The translations under genes were made by a program, and so were the position numbers. Below are positions 1-5,896 of a DNA stretch of 5,933 bases, one piece after another. The DNA is from Chloroflexota bacterium. GTDB taxonomy: Bacteria > Chloroflexota > Anaerolineae > Anaerolineales > UBA11579. How positions within the stretch are numbered: the first letter of the stretch is position 1; each line of letters opens with the position of its first letter. The stretch is taken from positions 4,638 through 10,570 of the forward strand of contig DNGN01000326.1 in NCBI GenBank assembly GCA_003486225.1, in the 5' to 3' direction. The notes below the pieces were generated by a model. That model searched no databases and had not been told where the DNA came from. It saw nothing but the letters and a program-made list of their open reading frames with translations.

Positions 1-963
1 AAATTTCTCTCAGAGCTGGCCGTGGAGACCGCCGACATCCAGCAGATCTTCGGAGACCCGGACGCCATCGGCAGGTATGTCTTCCCGCGGGTTATGCACA
101 CGGCTCTCAACAACCCCAAAGTCAACCAGTTCGAGATGCTCTCCACAGTACACGGAACGATAGAAAACGGCCATACCTACATGCCAGGATTCGCGCCCTC
201 CAATGGCAGAGATTACACTATCGAAGTGCTCGGCCCGGTTGCAGAACTGGATGCCAACAACCAGCCCAGGTTAAGGAGAATCAGCAGCGACTATGGGGAA
301 ACCAAGAACGGCCACTCTGTGATCATGAAACTTACCTATGGAAACTTCAGGATCCTTTTCGGGGGCGATCTGAACGTGCCAGCTGAAAAATTCCTGCTCA
401 AGCACTATACTGGCCGCAAGTCTTTTCCATCCAAGAGCAATCCAGACTACCCGCAAATGATCGCAGAGGCAAGAAACTGGTTTGAGGCTGAGGTTATGAA
501 AGTTTGCCACCACGGCTCAGAAAAAGTCACCGATGCCTTCATGGAAGCCGTGAACCCGGCCTGTTTCGTAATTTCCTCAGGTGACCAGGAAGGACACGTT
601 CACCCCCGCCCCGACCTGTTAGGAAGACTCGGCCGGCTTGGACGCGGTGAATCCCCGGTGCTCTTATCGACAGAATTGCAAAGATCAACCCGCGCCAGGG
701 AAGACAGAGATTTAATCGATCAATTACACAAAGATATTGAAAGCCTGGCCAGCAACCCAACCGATGACCTGAAGAAATCCATCTCAGATCAGATCCGCGT
801 CTTATCAAAAACCAACGTAGAAGTCTATGGCGCAATTTATGTCAAGACCGACGGCGAGCGGCTCATTACGGCTTTCAAAATTGAAACCGGATCTGACCTG
901 AAGAAATGGTTTTACTTTGAATATACCATCGACCCTTCAGGGATTTTAAGTCTCAGCTCATAA
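1..963 (+). CDS. ComEC/Rec2-like MBL-fold metallohydrolase, C-terminal part (5' end outside window)
   Basis: The frame is open to the first base, and the first possible start (GTG at 22) has no Shine-Dalgarno, so the true start and the N-terminal HxHxDH metal-binding motif probably lie upstream. The visible part fits the second half of the metallo-beta-lactamase domain found in ComEC/Rec2 and its soluble relatives. Numbering from the GTG: a strand with NGHSVIMKLTYG (96-107), the metal-ligand-type loop RILFGGD with Asp116, then VMKVCHHGS (158-166), the 'K-x-x-HHGS' signature of ComEC-type proteins, and GHVHP (191-195). A charged, probably helical stretch (about 220-262) and a beta-rich tail (265-313) follow. 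No membrane segment is seen in this part, so it is more likely a soluble hydrolase than a DNA-uptake channel. Substrate is unknown; relatives act on phosphodiesters. It ends 26 bp from the convergent peptidase gene. Confidence 0.8.
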   Translation, partial: KFLSELAVETADIQQIFGDPDAIGRYVFPRVMHTALNNPKVNQFEMLSTVHGTIENGHTYMPGFAPSNGRDYTIEVLGPVAELDANNQPRLRRISSDYGETKNGHSVIMKLTYGNFRILFGGDLNVPAEKFLLKHYTGRKSFPSKSNPDYPQMIAEARNWFEAEVMKVCHHGSEKVTDAFMEAVNPACFVISSGDQEGHVHPRPDLLGRLGRLGRGESPVLLSTELQRSTRAREDRDLIDQLHKDIESLASNPTDDLKKSISDQIRVLSKTNVEVYGAIYVKTDGERLITAFKIETGSDLKKWFYFEYTIDPSGILSLSS

Positions 964-989
964 CAGTCGTGAGAGCTGCGATTTATCTT

Positions 990-2027
990 TTACTCGGACA
1001 ATTTGGCCAGCTCAACCCCTTGGAATTTAATCGCTATCCACTGGCCGATCCCGATCCGCCCCCAGACGTCTGCTGCATCCTGCTTGGTGGCATACACCTT
1101 GATCTTCTGGCCTGTTAAAAGAGCATCCACAATCGGGTAAGAGATCCCTGATCCCGAGCGCACATTAAGGCCATCGGGACCCACTACCTCGTAAATTTCA
1201 TGGATGGCTGGATCATTCGTCCCTCCAGGGAAATCCGGCACCAGGTACGTATTGCCATTGAACTGGATGGCGATCCAGCGGTTCGGCCCCAAACAACCCC
1301 AAACATCGGCTCCATCGGCTTTGGTCTCAAGGATCATGAGCACATCCCCATTGTTCCTGGAATCGACGGGAGAAAATTCGGTTCCAGGCCCTAAGCGGAC
1401 GTTCATGCCTCCCGGGAAGATCACCCGCATCCGCTTGGCTTCCTTCAGGTAAATCTGGCCCTCATCCACCACAACCTCATCCAATGGGAATTCAGGTATG
1501 ATGGCTCCTCTGGATGGGTTTGCCGGGACCCCTTGGTTGTTGACTGGAAATTTTGTCCAGGCATCCATCCAGGTATCCAGCGGGATTTGCAAATTCTTAC
1601 CCTTTTCATTGGTCCACAAAGGATCATTCAGGTATACAAAGAAATCGTCTATGCCTACCAGTACGGCAAAATGAAACCCAGAAAAAGGGATTTCGGTTGA
1701 GATGCCGTTTTCGCGGATGATCTTGTAGTTGTACAAAACGATCATCGGCCGCTTCTGGTCCACCAGCAAGCGAACGTCACTTTCGGTGACACCGATTCGC
1801 CACGTAGACGGGATGTCATAATCCCGCAGAACGTTCATTACCTGGCTGGCACTCAAATATTGGTCCGTATTCTGACCTGTTTTTTTGTAATACTGGTCCA
1901 CGGTCAGGGTCTGGTCACCCTTGTAAGCCCTCACCAACATCACACCGCTGGCGGCACCGCAATCGTTATTATATTTTCTCGCCCCATCTTCCAATTGGCT
2001 AACATAGGGGATATCAAGAACAGGCAT
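990..2027 (-). CDS. C39-like papain-fold cysteine peptidase with two C-terminal SH3b domains
   Basis: This 345-residue protein begins directly with the catalytic domain. YVSQ (8-11, Gln11 as oxyanion-hole residue) and NNDCGAASGVM (20-30, Cys23 as nucleophile) match the start of C39_2-type peptidases. GFHFAVLVGI (118-126) supplies His119, and YLNDP (132-136) supplies Asp135, completing a Gln-Cys-His-Asp set in the expected order. Two SH3b repeats follow at about 200-265 and 278-341; each has an NVRxGxGxxxxxV core and a W-IAI-F-G end. SH3b domains usually bind cell-wall or other peptide ligands. The ATG at 2027 is chosen because GGAGG (2034-2038) sits 6 nt upstream and the conserved domain starts at residue 5. 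No signal peptide or membrane segment is present, which is odd for a wall-binding enzyme. It could cleave peptidoglycan peptides or proteins; substrate unknown. It lies 172 bp after the holin-like gene. Confidence 0.82.
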   Translation of the reverse strand: MPVLDIPYVSQLEDGARKYNNDCGAASGVMLVRAYKGDQTLTVDQYYKKTGQNTDQYLSASQVMNVLRDYDIPSTWRIGVTESDVRLLVDQKRPMIVLYNYKIIRENGISTEIPFSGFHFAVLVGIDDFFVYLNDPLWTNEKGKNLQIPLDTWMDAWTKFPVNNQGVPANPSRGAIIPEFPLDEVVVDEGQIYLKEAKRMRVIFPGGMNVRLGPGTEFSPVDSRNNGDVLMILETKADGADVWGCLGPNRWIAIQFNGNTYLVPDFPGGTNDPAIHEIYEVVGPDGLNVRSGSGISYPIVDALLTGQKIKVYATKQDAADVWGRIGIGQWIAIKFQGVELAKLSE

Positions 2028-2033
2028 GTCAAT

Positions 2034-2038
2034 CCTCC
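2034..2038 (-). promoter_or_regulatory. Ribosome binding site of the C39/SH3b gene
   Basis: GGAGG on the minus strand, 6 nt before the ATG at 2027. It fixes the start codon. A preceding in-frame ATG at 2040 reads ATG-GAG-GAT-TGA and stops at once. Confidence 0.8.
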
Positions 2039-2048
2039 ATTATCCATC

Positions 2049-2070
2049 TGATATCTTTGAAGCTATATCA
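2049..2070. repeat. Operator-like inverted repeat upstream of the C39/SH3b gene
   Basis: Perfect 6-bp arms TGATAT (2049-2054) and ATATCA (2065-2070) are separated by 10 bp, so half-sites are 16 bp apart. The repeat lies 22-43 bp upstream of the peptidase start. On the minus strand the left arm falls inside TGATATAGC, which resembles an extended -10 box, so a regulator bound here could cover the promoter. A 6-bp repeat in AT-rich DNA can arise by chance. Confidence 0.3.
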
Positions 2071-2199
2071 TCGAACCTACTATTCACTGCAAAAAATAAA
2101 TGCAGCCTCAACTCGAACGCCTTCGTTTGAGAAAAAAGCTGACCCCACAAAAAACTGCGCTCTTGCTAAACTTCCCTGCAAATAATTTTATCCCTGGTT

Positions 2200-2736
2200 C
2201 TAGCCTGCGCCCTCCTTGGTCTTTCGAGCCTCCACCAACCCCTGGGCATGTTCAACTAATTTCTTGCCTTCGGAGAAAATCCCGATCACATCATGCGTAA
2301 ACTTGGAACCCGAGCCAACCACAATCCCTGTGACAAATTTATCCGCATTGGCGGACACATTCTCAAAACCCACCAGGGTGAACATCAGCAAGTTGGTCTG
2401 GTAGGCGATCAGAATGCCCAACGCCAACCCTACCAAGGCAGAAAACCAGGTTTTAAACTCCTTGTATTTTTTCCCAGATTTCCAATCCTTTTGCTCAGGG
2501 CCAGGTAAAGCGCCTTCAGATGGCTCCTCCTTTTTGAACATATCCCCAATTGATTCCACAAATCCCCAAAGGATCTCCATACCTCTTTCGATGCCCAGAG
2601 CGGCAGCCGCCAACGGAGCCAGGACAGCAGCCACACTGACGGCTGCCGCCTCGTCACCATTGGCAGCATACACCACGCCGGTAAAAACCAGCGAAAGCAC
2701 GATGGTCCAGAATACGGTTAATAATCTGCGTTTCAT
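2200..2736 (-). CDS. Small holin-like membrane protein with N-terminal signal sequence
   Basis: This 178-residue protein is of uncertain family. It starts MKRR followed by a hydrophobic run (about 5-22) and VYA|AN near residue 24, a good signal peptidase I context, although it could stay as an anchor. An Ala-rich hydrophobic segment (about 30-50) follows. A hydrophilic Lys/Glu linker (67-95, KKEEPSEG...) leads to a second strong membrane stretch (97-124, possibly one long helix or a re-entrant pair). The C-terminal part has TGIVVGSGSKFTHDVIG (136-152) and ends in a charged helix (155-175). Small size, two or three membrane segments and a charged tail resemble holins and phage-like membrane proteins, but I cannot assign a named family. 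The ATG at 2736 has GGGAG (2743-2747) 6 nt upstream. It stands between two genes for leaderless peptidases, which is the only contextual hint of a release role. Confidence 0.65.
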   Translation of the reverse strand: MKRRLLTVFWTIVLSLVFTGVVYAANGDEAAAVSVAAVLAPLAAAALGIERGMEILWGFVESIGDMFKKEEPSEGALPGPEQKDWKSGKKYKEFKTWFSALVGLALGILIAYQTNLLMFTLVGFENVSANADKFVTGIVVGSGSKFTHDVIGIFSEGKKLVEHAQGLVEARKTKEGAG

Positions 2737-2742
2737 AAGTCT

Positions 2743-2747
2743 CTCCC
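2743..2747 (-). promoter_or_regulatory. Ribosome binding site of the holin-like gene
   Basis: GGGAG on the minus strand, 6 nt before the ATG at 2736, within AAAGGGAGAG. It supports that start, which also gives a well-formed MKRR signal-sequence n-region. Confidence 0.65.
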
Positions 2748-2783
2748 TTTTGAATGTATCAATGGATCTCTTTTAAACCAAAC

Positions 2784-2828
2784 TTGAAGGATTTTCTTTT
2801 GCCAATTTAATGCATGTGCCTCCTTCAA
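2784..2828 (-). repeat. Inverted repeat that could mask a Shine-Dalgarno-like GGAGG
   Basis: Perfect 8-bp arms TTGAAGGA (2784-2791 on the plus strand) and TCCTTCAA (2821-2828) are separated by 29 bp. In minus-strand RNA the first arm, TTGAAGGA, runs straight into GG, giving GAAGGAGG, an excellent Shine-Dalgarno sequence. The only ATG just after it (ATG-CAT-TAA, about 2815) encodes two residues. The feature lies between the terminator-like hairpin and the holin-like gene, so it belongs to that gene's leader if transcription reads through. Its role is unknown. Confidence 0.4.
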
Positions 2829-2835
2829 TGATGAG

Positions 2836-2875
2836 AAAAAAACCGAAGAAAGTCCCCTTGTGCAGGTCTCTTCGG
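2836..2875 (-). terminator. Intrinsic-terminator-like hairpin with seven-U tail
   Basis: In minus-strand RNA the arms CCGAAGA (2875-2869) and UCUUCGG (2849-2843) pair perfectly. Inward, G-U and A-U pairs and then CCU with GGG across a 2-nt bulge can extend the stem, leaving a loop of about 8 nt. A run of seven U (2842-2836) follows at once. This is the standard Rho-independent form. It could end transcripts of the metallopeptidase gene 150 nt upstream, or end or attenuate the RNA starting at the promoter near 2936-2964. Confidence 0.72.
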
Positions 2876-2931
2876 CAGATGGATGAAAGCGATGGTTCGT
2901 AACTTACCGCTCAAACGTGGACATCGGTTAC
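2836..2931 (-). ncRNA. Candidate small RNA or terminating leader of about 95 nt, class not recognised
   Basis: The predicted promoter places the start near 2929-2931 and the hairpin with U-run ends at 2836. The 5' portion contains GTAAC (2931-2927) next to CGATG (2926-2922). Their complements GTTAC (2903-2899) and CATCG (2894-2890) occur downstream in the same order, so the two 5-bp pairings cross: they are either a pseudoknot or mutually exclusive. The region has no open reading frame with a ribosome site. I compared it from memory with the c-di-GMP, SAM, TPP, fluoride and THF riboswitch cores and saw no match. The holin-like gene begins 100 nt past the hairpin, so attenuation of that gene is one model; a free small RNA is the other. 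Confidence 0.4.
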
Positions 2932-2935
2932 CTAA

Positions 2936-2964
2936 ATTATATAGATTTTAAAATCATAAAGCAA
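2936..2964 (-). promoter_or_regulatory. Sigma-70-type promoter reading toward the holin-like gene
   Basis: On the minus strand, TTGCTT (2964-2959, a weak -35 matching TTG only) is followed by a 17-bp spacer and TATAAT (2941-2936, all six consensus bases). The expected start is near 2929-2931. The region is AT-rich intergenic DNA, so a chance -10 is possible, but the exact spacing and the terminator placed about 95 nt downstream make it more credible. Confidence 0.5.
2944..2955. repeat. Perfect 12-bp palindrome in the promoter spacer
   Basis: GATTTTAAAATC reads identically on both strands and lies wholly between the -35 and -10 boxes of the predicted promoter. That is a classic place for a repressor or a promoter-twisting regulator to bind. 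Its low complexity (A/T core) tempers the claim. Confidence 0.4.
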
Positions 2965-2982
2965 CACGTCTTGAGAGTGTTG
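2962..2982. repeat. Inverted repeat overlapping the -35 box
   Basis: Perfect 6-bp arms CAACAC (2962-2967) and GTGTTG (2977-2982) flank a 9-bp centre, with half-sites 15 bp apart. The left arm overlaps the -35 box (2959-2964). It also contains a direct repeat TTGAGA-gtg-TTGAGA (2971-2985). It may be an operator; alternatively it is a weak hairpin 41 nt past the metallopeptidase stop, but it lacks a U-run. Confidence 0.35.
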
Positions 2983-3023
2983 AGAAATATAACTGAATTC
3001 TGGCGACGCCTGGACCAAAGGGG

Positions 3024-5255
3024 CTATCTTCTTCTGCTGCTTCTCCTACCCAGACCTTCTCCGTAGGCAGAGATTTGATCCAGCACTGGCCCGTTCACGC
3101 CATTTTGCTTCAGGTATTCAACCGTCTGGCTGATCTCTTTCTTGGCTTCCGTTATTTCACCCATCTGGGCCAGGGTATCTACGCGCATGCGGCGAACTTC
3201 ATGATAGGCGAGATTGGTGAAAATTTCGGCATTCTCTTTTTGCTGGTCGAGTGTCTCCTGGGTGAGATCCAGGACTTTCTCCGGGTCTGCCGGGCGATAC
3301 AATTTGAGCTGCTGCTTCTTCTCTTCAATGCGGAAAAAGTCACGCTGCAGATTCTTGGCCAGGGTCAGCTTGGTTTGGGCAGCAAGCCGGCTTTCGGGGA
3401 ACCGCTCGACAATTTCTTGCAGGGTGTTCATGCCGCTGTCCAGATACGGGGAACTGGAACCATTTAGATAGAGTGCCATGCCGGTGGAATAGTTGAAGTA
3501 GTCTTGAGCGATGCGTTCCTCCTCCCTTTCGAAAGGCCGGCCGATGCGGATGCGATGCACTTTAGATGGGATCAGGATATCCCCACCACCATGGTAAACT
3601 GCCCGCACCAGATATTCACCCGGGTTATCAAAGTAATACCCATCCACCCCAAAACTGAGAAAGACATTCTCGCTCAGGCGGTCTTCCCCTTTATTTTTCT
3701 CATTCTTTTGCAGCGGCTTTAGCTGGATGGTCTCTGGCGTGGCGATTTTGCATAGGATGGGAGAATATTGCACCATCTTGCCCCCTGGCTTTTGGATATA
3801 GACCACCACACCCCCAAATTCCGGGTTCAAACGCGCATCGAGTTCTAATGCCAGGTCCGTCAGGTTGCGCAAGCGGAACTCCAGCATCACAGGCTGCATG
3901 AAATCAAAGTATCCCGGTGAACGCACGAGCAGTTCGATGGGCAGCTGGCCTTCGGCATCGGCAAAAACATCATTGGTCAGTTCAAGATGCCCGCCAGACG
4001 CCCAATCATCACCGCCCATAATGACCGAGCTTCTGTCTCCATGGCGCAGGTGGATCAGCTCATCGTCATCAAAGCGGAATTCGAAATTCTTCCAAAACTC
4101 ATTGGCCCCATTCCTTTGGTCGTACTTCCAGTCATAGTTCATCCAGGAGAGTGCATCCGGCCTTGCTTTGTCCCAGGAATGCAGGAAATTGAAGGCATGT
4201 CCTATCTCGTGCACATAGGTGTACAGCAGTTTGCGCATCGCGGCAGCTTGTGCTTGGGTGGTGGGATTGGCCACCAGCTGGTTGAACCAACCGTGGTTGC
4301 GAAATACAGCACAGCCCTGGCGGTCTGGCGCTTCTCCCGCGCCCCCATAAATGGCCTTTGCATCAAACATGATTCCGCCGACACCGATGCTGTCGTAGGT
4401 GCCGGCCAGCAAACACCACATGTGCCACTTGGGCCAAGTACCTTTATATTGGCTGAAATGCTGCTCCATGGCATCATGCAGTTCATCCGCAGACCAGGTA
4501 TCAAATTCCGATGAGCTGTCGTCGATGATGCTGTGGGTTGGGTTGATCGTCAAATCGATCCCGGCCTCCAGGTATGCTTCCCGGACATCCAGGGTGCGCT
4601 GCGGTAAACCGCTGGGGCGGTGATTGTGCAAATTTGTGTCGTAGCTGGGCATGGTAGGCGCTTTATTGACCGAATTGCAAATATCCACTTCCAAGGTGAT
4701 CTCGCGAAAGGCATGCGATTTACGGCCGCATTCATAGACCTCTACCTGCCCGCTGCTGGTGGAAAGTGTAACTTTGGCAGGCCCGGCCGCTTTGGAGGTT
4801 CCCCAAGGGATGTTGATATCAGCCGTGGTCACGAAATGGCCTCCCTTCCAAAAACGGATTTCACCACTGATTTCCACATGGCAGCGGTGCCAGGCAACCA
4901 CAGGTGCATCGATAATCCAGGATTCCTGATACACCCGCCAGCCATACGATTTCCCAAACCAGCGGAAGGAATACACCCGGTAAAGGTCGGCACTCACTCG
5001 TTCCATCACCGGAGCATTGGCATAGCTCGGGTCAATGTCCACTCGCAAGTCCAGGGCATACCGGCCCGTGTTCGGGGAGATCATTTCTCCCTCGTAGCGC
5101 CCGCTCACCGGGCCTACCCGCTGACATCGCCACCAATCGGCCCCACTCTTGTCTTCTTCCGCAGTCGGATCAGGGTTGGCGACTGCATCGGCTTCCACAC
5201 CCGCTTCCGGATCTGGCTGCTGGCTTGAATCTAGTTCACTATATTTTTCAGACAT
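3024..5255 (-). CDS. Metzincin-like zinc metallopeptidase with TPR-like C-terminus
   Basis: This 743-residue protein carries HEIGHAFNFLH (349-359): an HExxH zinc site with catalytic Glu350 and a third His359, spaced as in metzincins (HExxHxxGxxH) but with Asn356 where Gly is usual. SWMNY (370-374) follows as a convincing Met-turn, so a zinc-dependent endopeptidase is likely. Apparent order: acidic, low-complexity N-terminus (1-40); beta-rich region (about 50-195); catalytic domain (about 220-430, starting VREAYLEAGIDLTINP); a beta-sandwich, Ig-like region (about 438-572); and a helical, TPR-like tail (about 580-735) ending in a basic RRSSRRR. No signal peptide or membrane segment is seen. The ATG at 5255 is preferred over an in-frame TTG at 5267, because the Shine-Dalgarno GGAGG (5261-5265) overlaps the TTG-initiated codons and sits 5 nt before the ATG. 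Substrate is unknown. It is 117 bp downstream of the lipoprotein gene. Confidence 0.8.
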   Translation of the reverse strand: MSEKYSELDSSQQPDPEAGVEADAVANPDPTAEEDKSGADWWRCQRVGPVSGRYEGEMISPNTGRYALDLRVDIDPSYANAPVMERVSADLYRVYSFRWFGKSYGWRVYQESWIIDAPVVAWHRCHVEISGEIRFWKGGHFVTTADINIPWGTSKAAGPAKVTLSTSSGQVEVYECGRKSHAFREITLEVDICNSVNKAPTMPSYDTNLHNHRPSGLPQRTLDVREAYLEAGIDLTINPTHSIIDDSSSEFDTWSADELHDAMEQHFSQYKGTWPKWHMWCLLAGTYDSIGVGGIMFDAKAIYGGAGEAPDRQGCAVFRNHGWFNQLVANPTTQAQAAAMRKLLYTYVHEIGHAFNFLHSWDKARPDALSWMNYDWKYDQRNGANEFWKNFEFRFDDDELIHLRHGDRSSVIMGGDDWASGGHLELTNDVFADAEGQLPIELLVRSPGYFDFMQPVMLEFRLRNLTDLALELDARLNPEFGGVVVYIQKPGGKMVQYSPILCKIATPETIQLKPLQKNEKNKGEDRLSENVFLSFGVDGYYFDNPGEYLVRAVYHGGGDILIPSKVHRIRIGRPFEREEERIAQDYFNYSTGMALYLNGSSSPYLDSGMNTLQEIVERFPESRLAAQTKLTLAKNLQRDFFRIEEKKQQLKLYRPADPEKVLDLTQETLDQQKENAEIFTNLAYHEVRRMRVDTLAQMGEITEAKKEISQTVEYLKQNGVNGPVLDQISAYGEGLGRRSSRRR

Positions 5256-5260
5256 GATTA

Positions 5261-5265
5261 CCTCC
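5261..5265 (-). promoter_or_regulatory. Ribosome binding site that decides the metallopeptidase start
   Basis: GGAGG on the minus strand, 5 nt before the ATG at 5255. Because it lies inside the reading frame extended to the TTG at 5267, it argues that the longer form (four extra residues) is not real. Confidence 0.8.
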
Positions 5266-5372
5266 AAAAAGTTGGCTTACCAATAGAAATCACCGAACTG
5301 ACAGGTGGATGATGCACAGTTAGCGTTCAAAGAATAGTTCAAACAGGGTTGATCAGCGCAAGCAGGCAATTT

Positions 5373-5819
5373 TTAACCATACCCAAAGGGGAATTCGGAA
5401 ACAAAGAATTTTATAACTTGATCCACCACAGAAACACCCACATATCGATCGCCATCCATCTCAATCCCTATACTTGCGAAGGTGTTTTGGCTGGGGATGC
5501 GCACTGTCAACGTGAGAAGCCCGCCGGCAACTTGAATATCAAACGAGTCTGCCAGACCGGTCAGCAGCGCCGTGGTGACTTCTTTTCCTTCCCAGACCAA
5601 TTCGCCATTGACCTCAACCTCAACACGATCCGCGGAGAATCCGTCCTGAAGGTCAATGCCCAGATGGAAGTCATCCTGGGTGCTGTCTTCGTCTTCAGTG
5701 GGTTCGGGTGGATCAAAATAAAAATCGTTATCAGTTGTCCCGCAGCCGAAAGCGCCAAACAAAATCAATAAGATACTCCACATGATAGTTAGCCTTTTGA
5801 GAATAATTTTTAAATACAC
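5373..5819 (-). CDS. Small secreted lipoprotein of unknown function
   Basis: This 148-residue protein has a lipoprotein signal peptide: a basic n-region with K4, K8 and R9, a hydrophobic core (10-22, IMWSILLILFG) and a lipobox-like AFGC with Cys26 as the lipidated residue. An acidic linker rich in Asp, Glu, Pro and Thr (28-50) then leads to a beta-rich domain (about 52-148, with EVEVNGELVWEGKEV and LTLTVRIP). I do not recognise the family of this domain. The start shown is GTG at 5819, preceded by AGGA at only 3 nt; it supplies the positive n-region. The alternative ATG at 5783 (residue 13) has AAAAGG 9 nt upstream but would leave a very short signal with no basic residue. It is anchored on the outer face of the cytoplasmic membrane, or in the periplasm or outer membrane if the host is diderm. 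Confidence 0.7.
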   Translation of the reverse strand: MYLKIILKRLTIMWSILLILFGAFGCGTTDNDFYFDPPEPTEDEDSTQDDFHLGIDLQDGFSADRVEVEVNGELVWEGKEVTTALLTGLADSFDIQVAGGLLTLTVRIPSQNTFASIGIEMDGDRYVGVSVVDQVIKFFVSEFPFGYG

Positions 5820-5867
5820 AATTCCTGCTCATTGACCTTTGGGGGCACACAGATTTTCACAGGCTAT

Positions 5868-5896
5868 ACTCAATTTACCTGTTTTTAACGCCCAAA
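5868..5896 (-). promoter_or_regulatory. Possible promoter of the lipoprotein gene
   Basis: On the minus strand, TTGATT (four of six consensus bases) is followed after 17 bp by TAAATT (four of six). This would start transcription about 45 bp before the GTG at 5819. Both boxes are imperfect. The rest of 5820-5933 shows no gene that I can support. Confidence 0.25.

Noticed and set aside
2086..2105. CTGCA/TGCAG hairpin with a T-rich loop between the holin-like and C39 genes, considered as a terminator.
   Set aside because: The stem is only 5 bp and the T-run is in the loop, not after the stem.
2100..2300. Plus-strand reading frame of 66 codons across the gap before the C39 gene.
   Set aside because: There is no ribosome site, its composition is not protein-like, and it overlaps the 3' end of the holin-like gene.
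2876..2935. Plus-strand GGTTACC and nearby GATG segments recall the end of a c-di-GMP-I (GEMM) riboswitch.
   Set aside because: The GGGAcGCAAAGCC core and the GCCGGGUUACC context are missing, and the promoter and terminator point to the other strand.
3987..4514. Plus-strand reading frame of 175 codons opposite the zinc-site region.
   Set aside because: It is antisense to the conserved HExxH domain and has no independent support.
4620..5228. Long plus-strand reading frame of 202 codons opposite the metallopeptidase gene.
   Set aside because: It lies antisense inside a well-supported gene, has no ribosome site and shows no recognisable domain.
5256..5267. In-frame TTG start giving the metallopeptidase four extra N-terminal residues.
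   Set aside because: The ribosome binding site GGAGG falls inside that extension and is correctly spaced for the ATG at 5255.
5295..5325. AACTG/CAGTT inverted repeat in the gap before the metallopeptidase gene.
   Set aside because: Five-base arms with a 16-bp spacer are expected by chance, and no promoter boxes fit around it.
5349..5771. Plus-strand reading frame of 140 codons opposite the lipoprotein.
   Set aside because: The opposite strand has a clear lipoprotein signal and lipobox, so this frame is a shadow.
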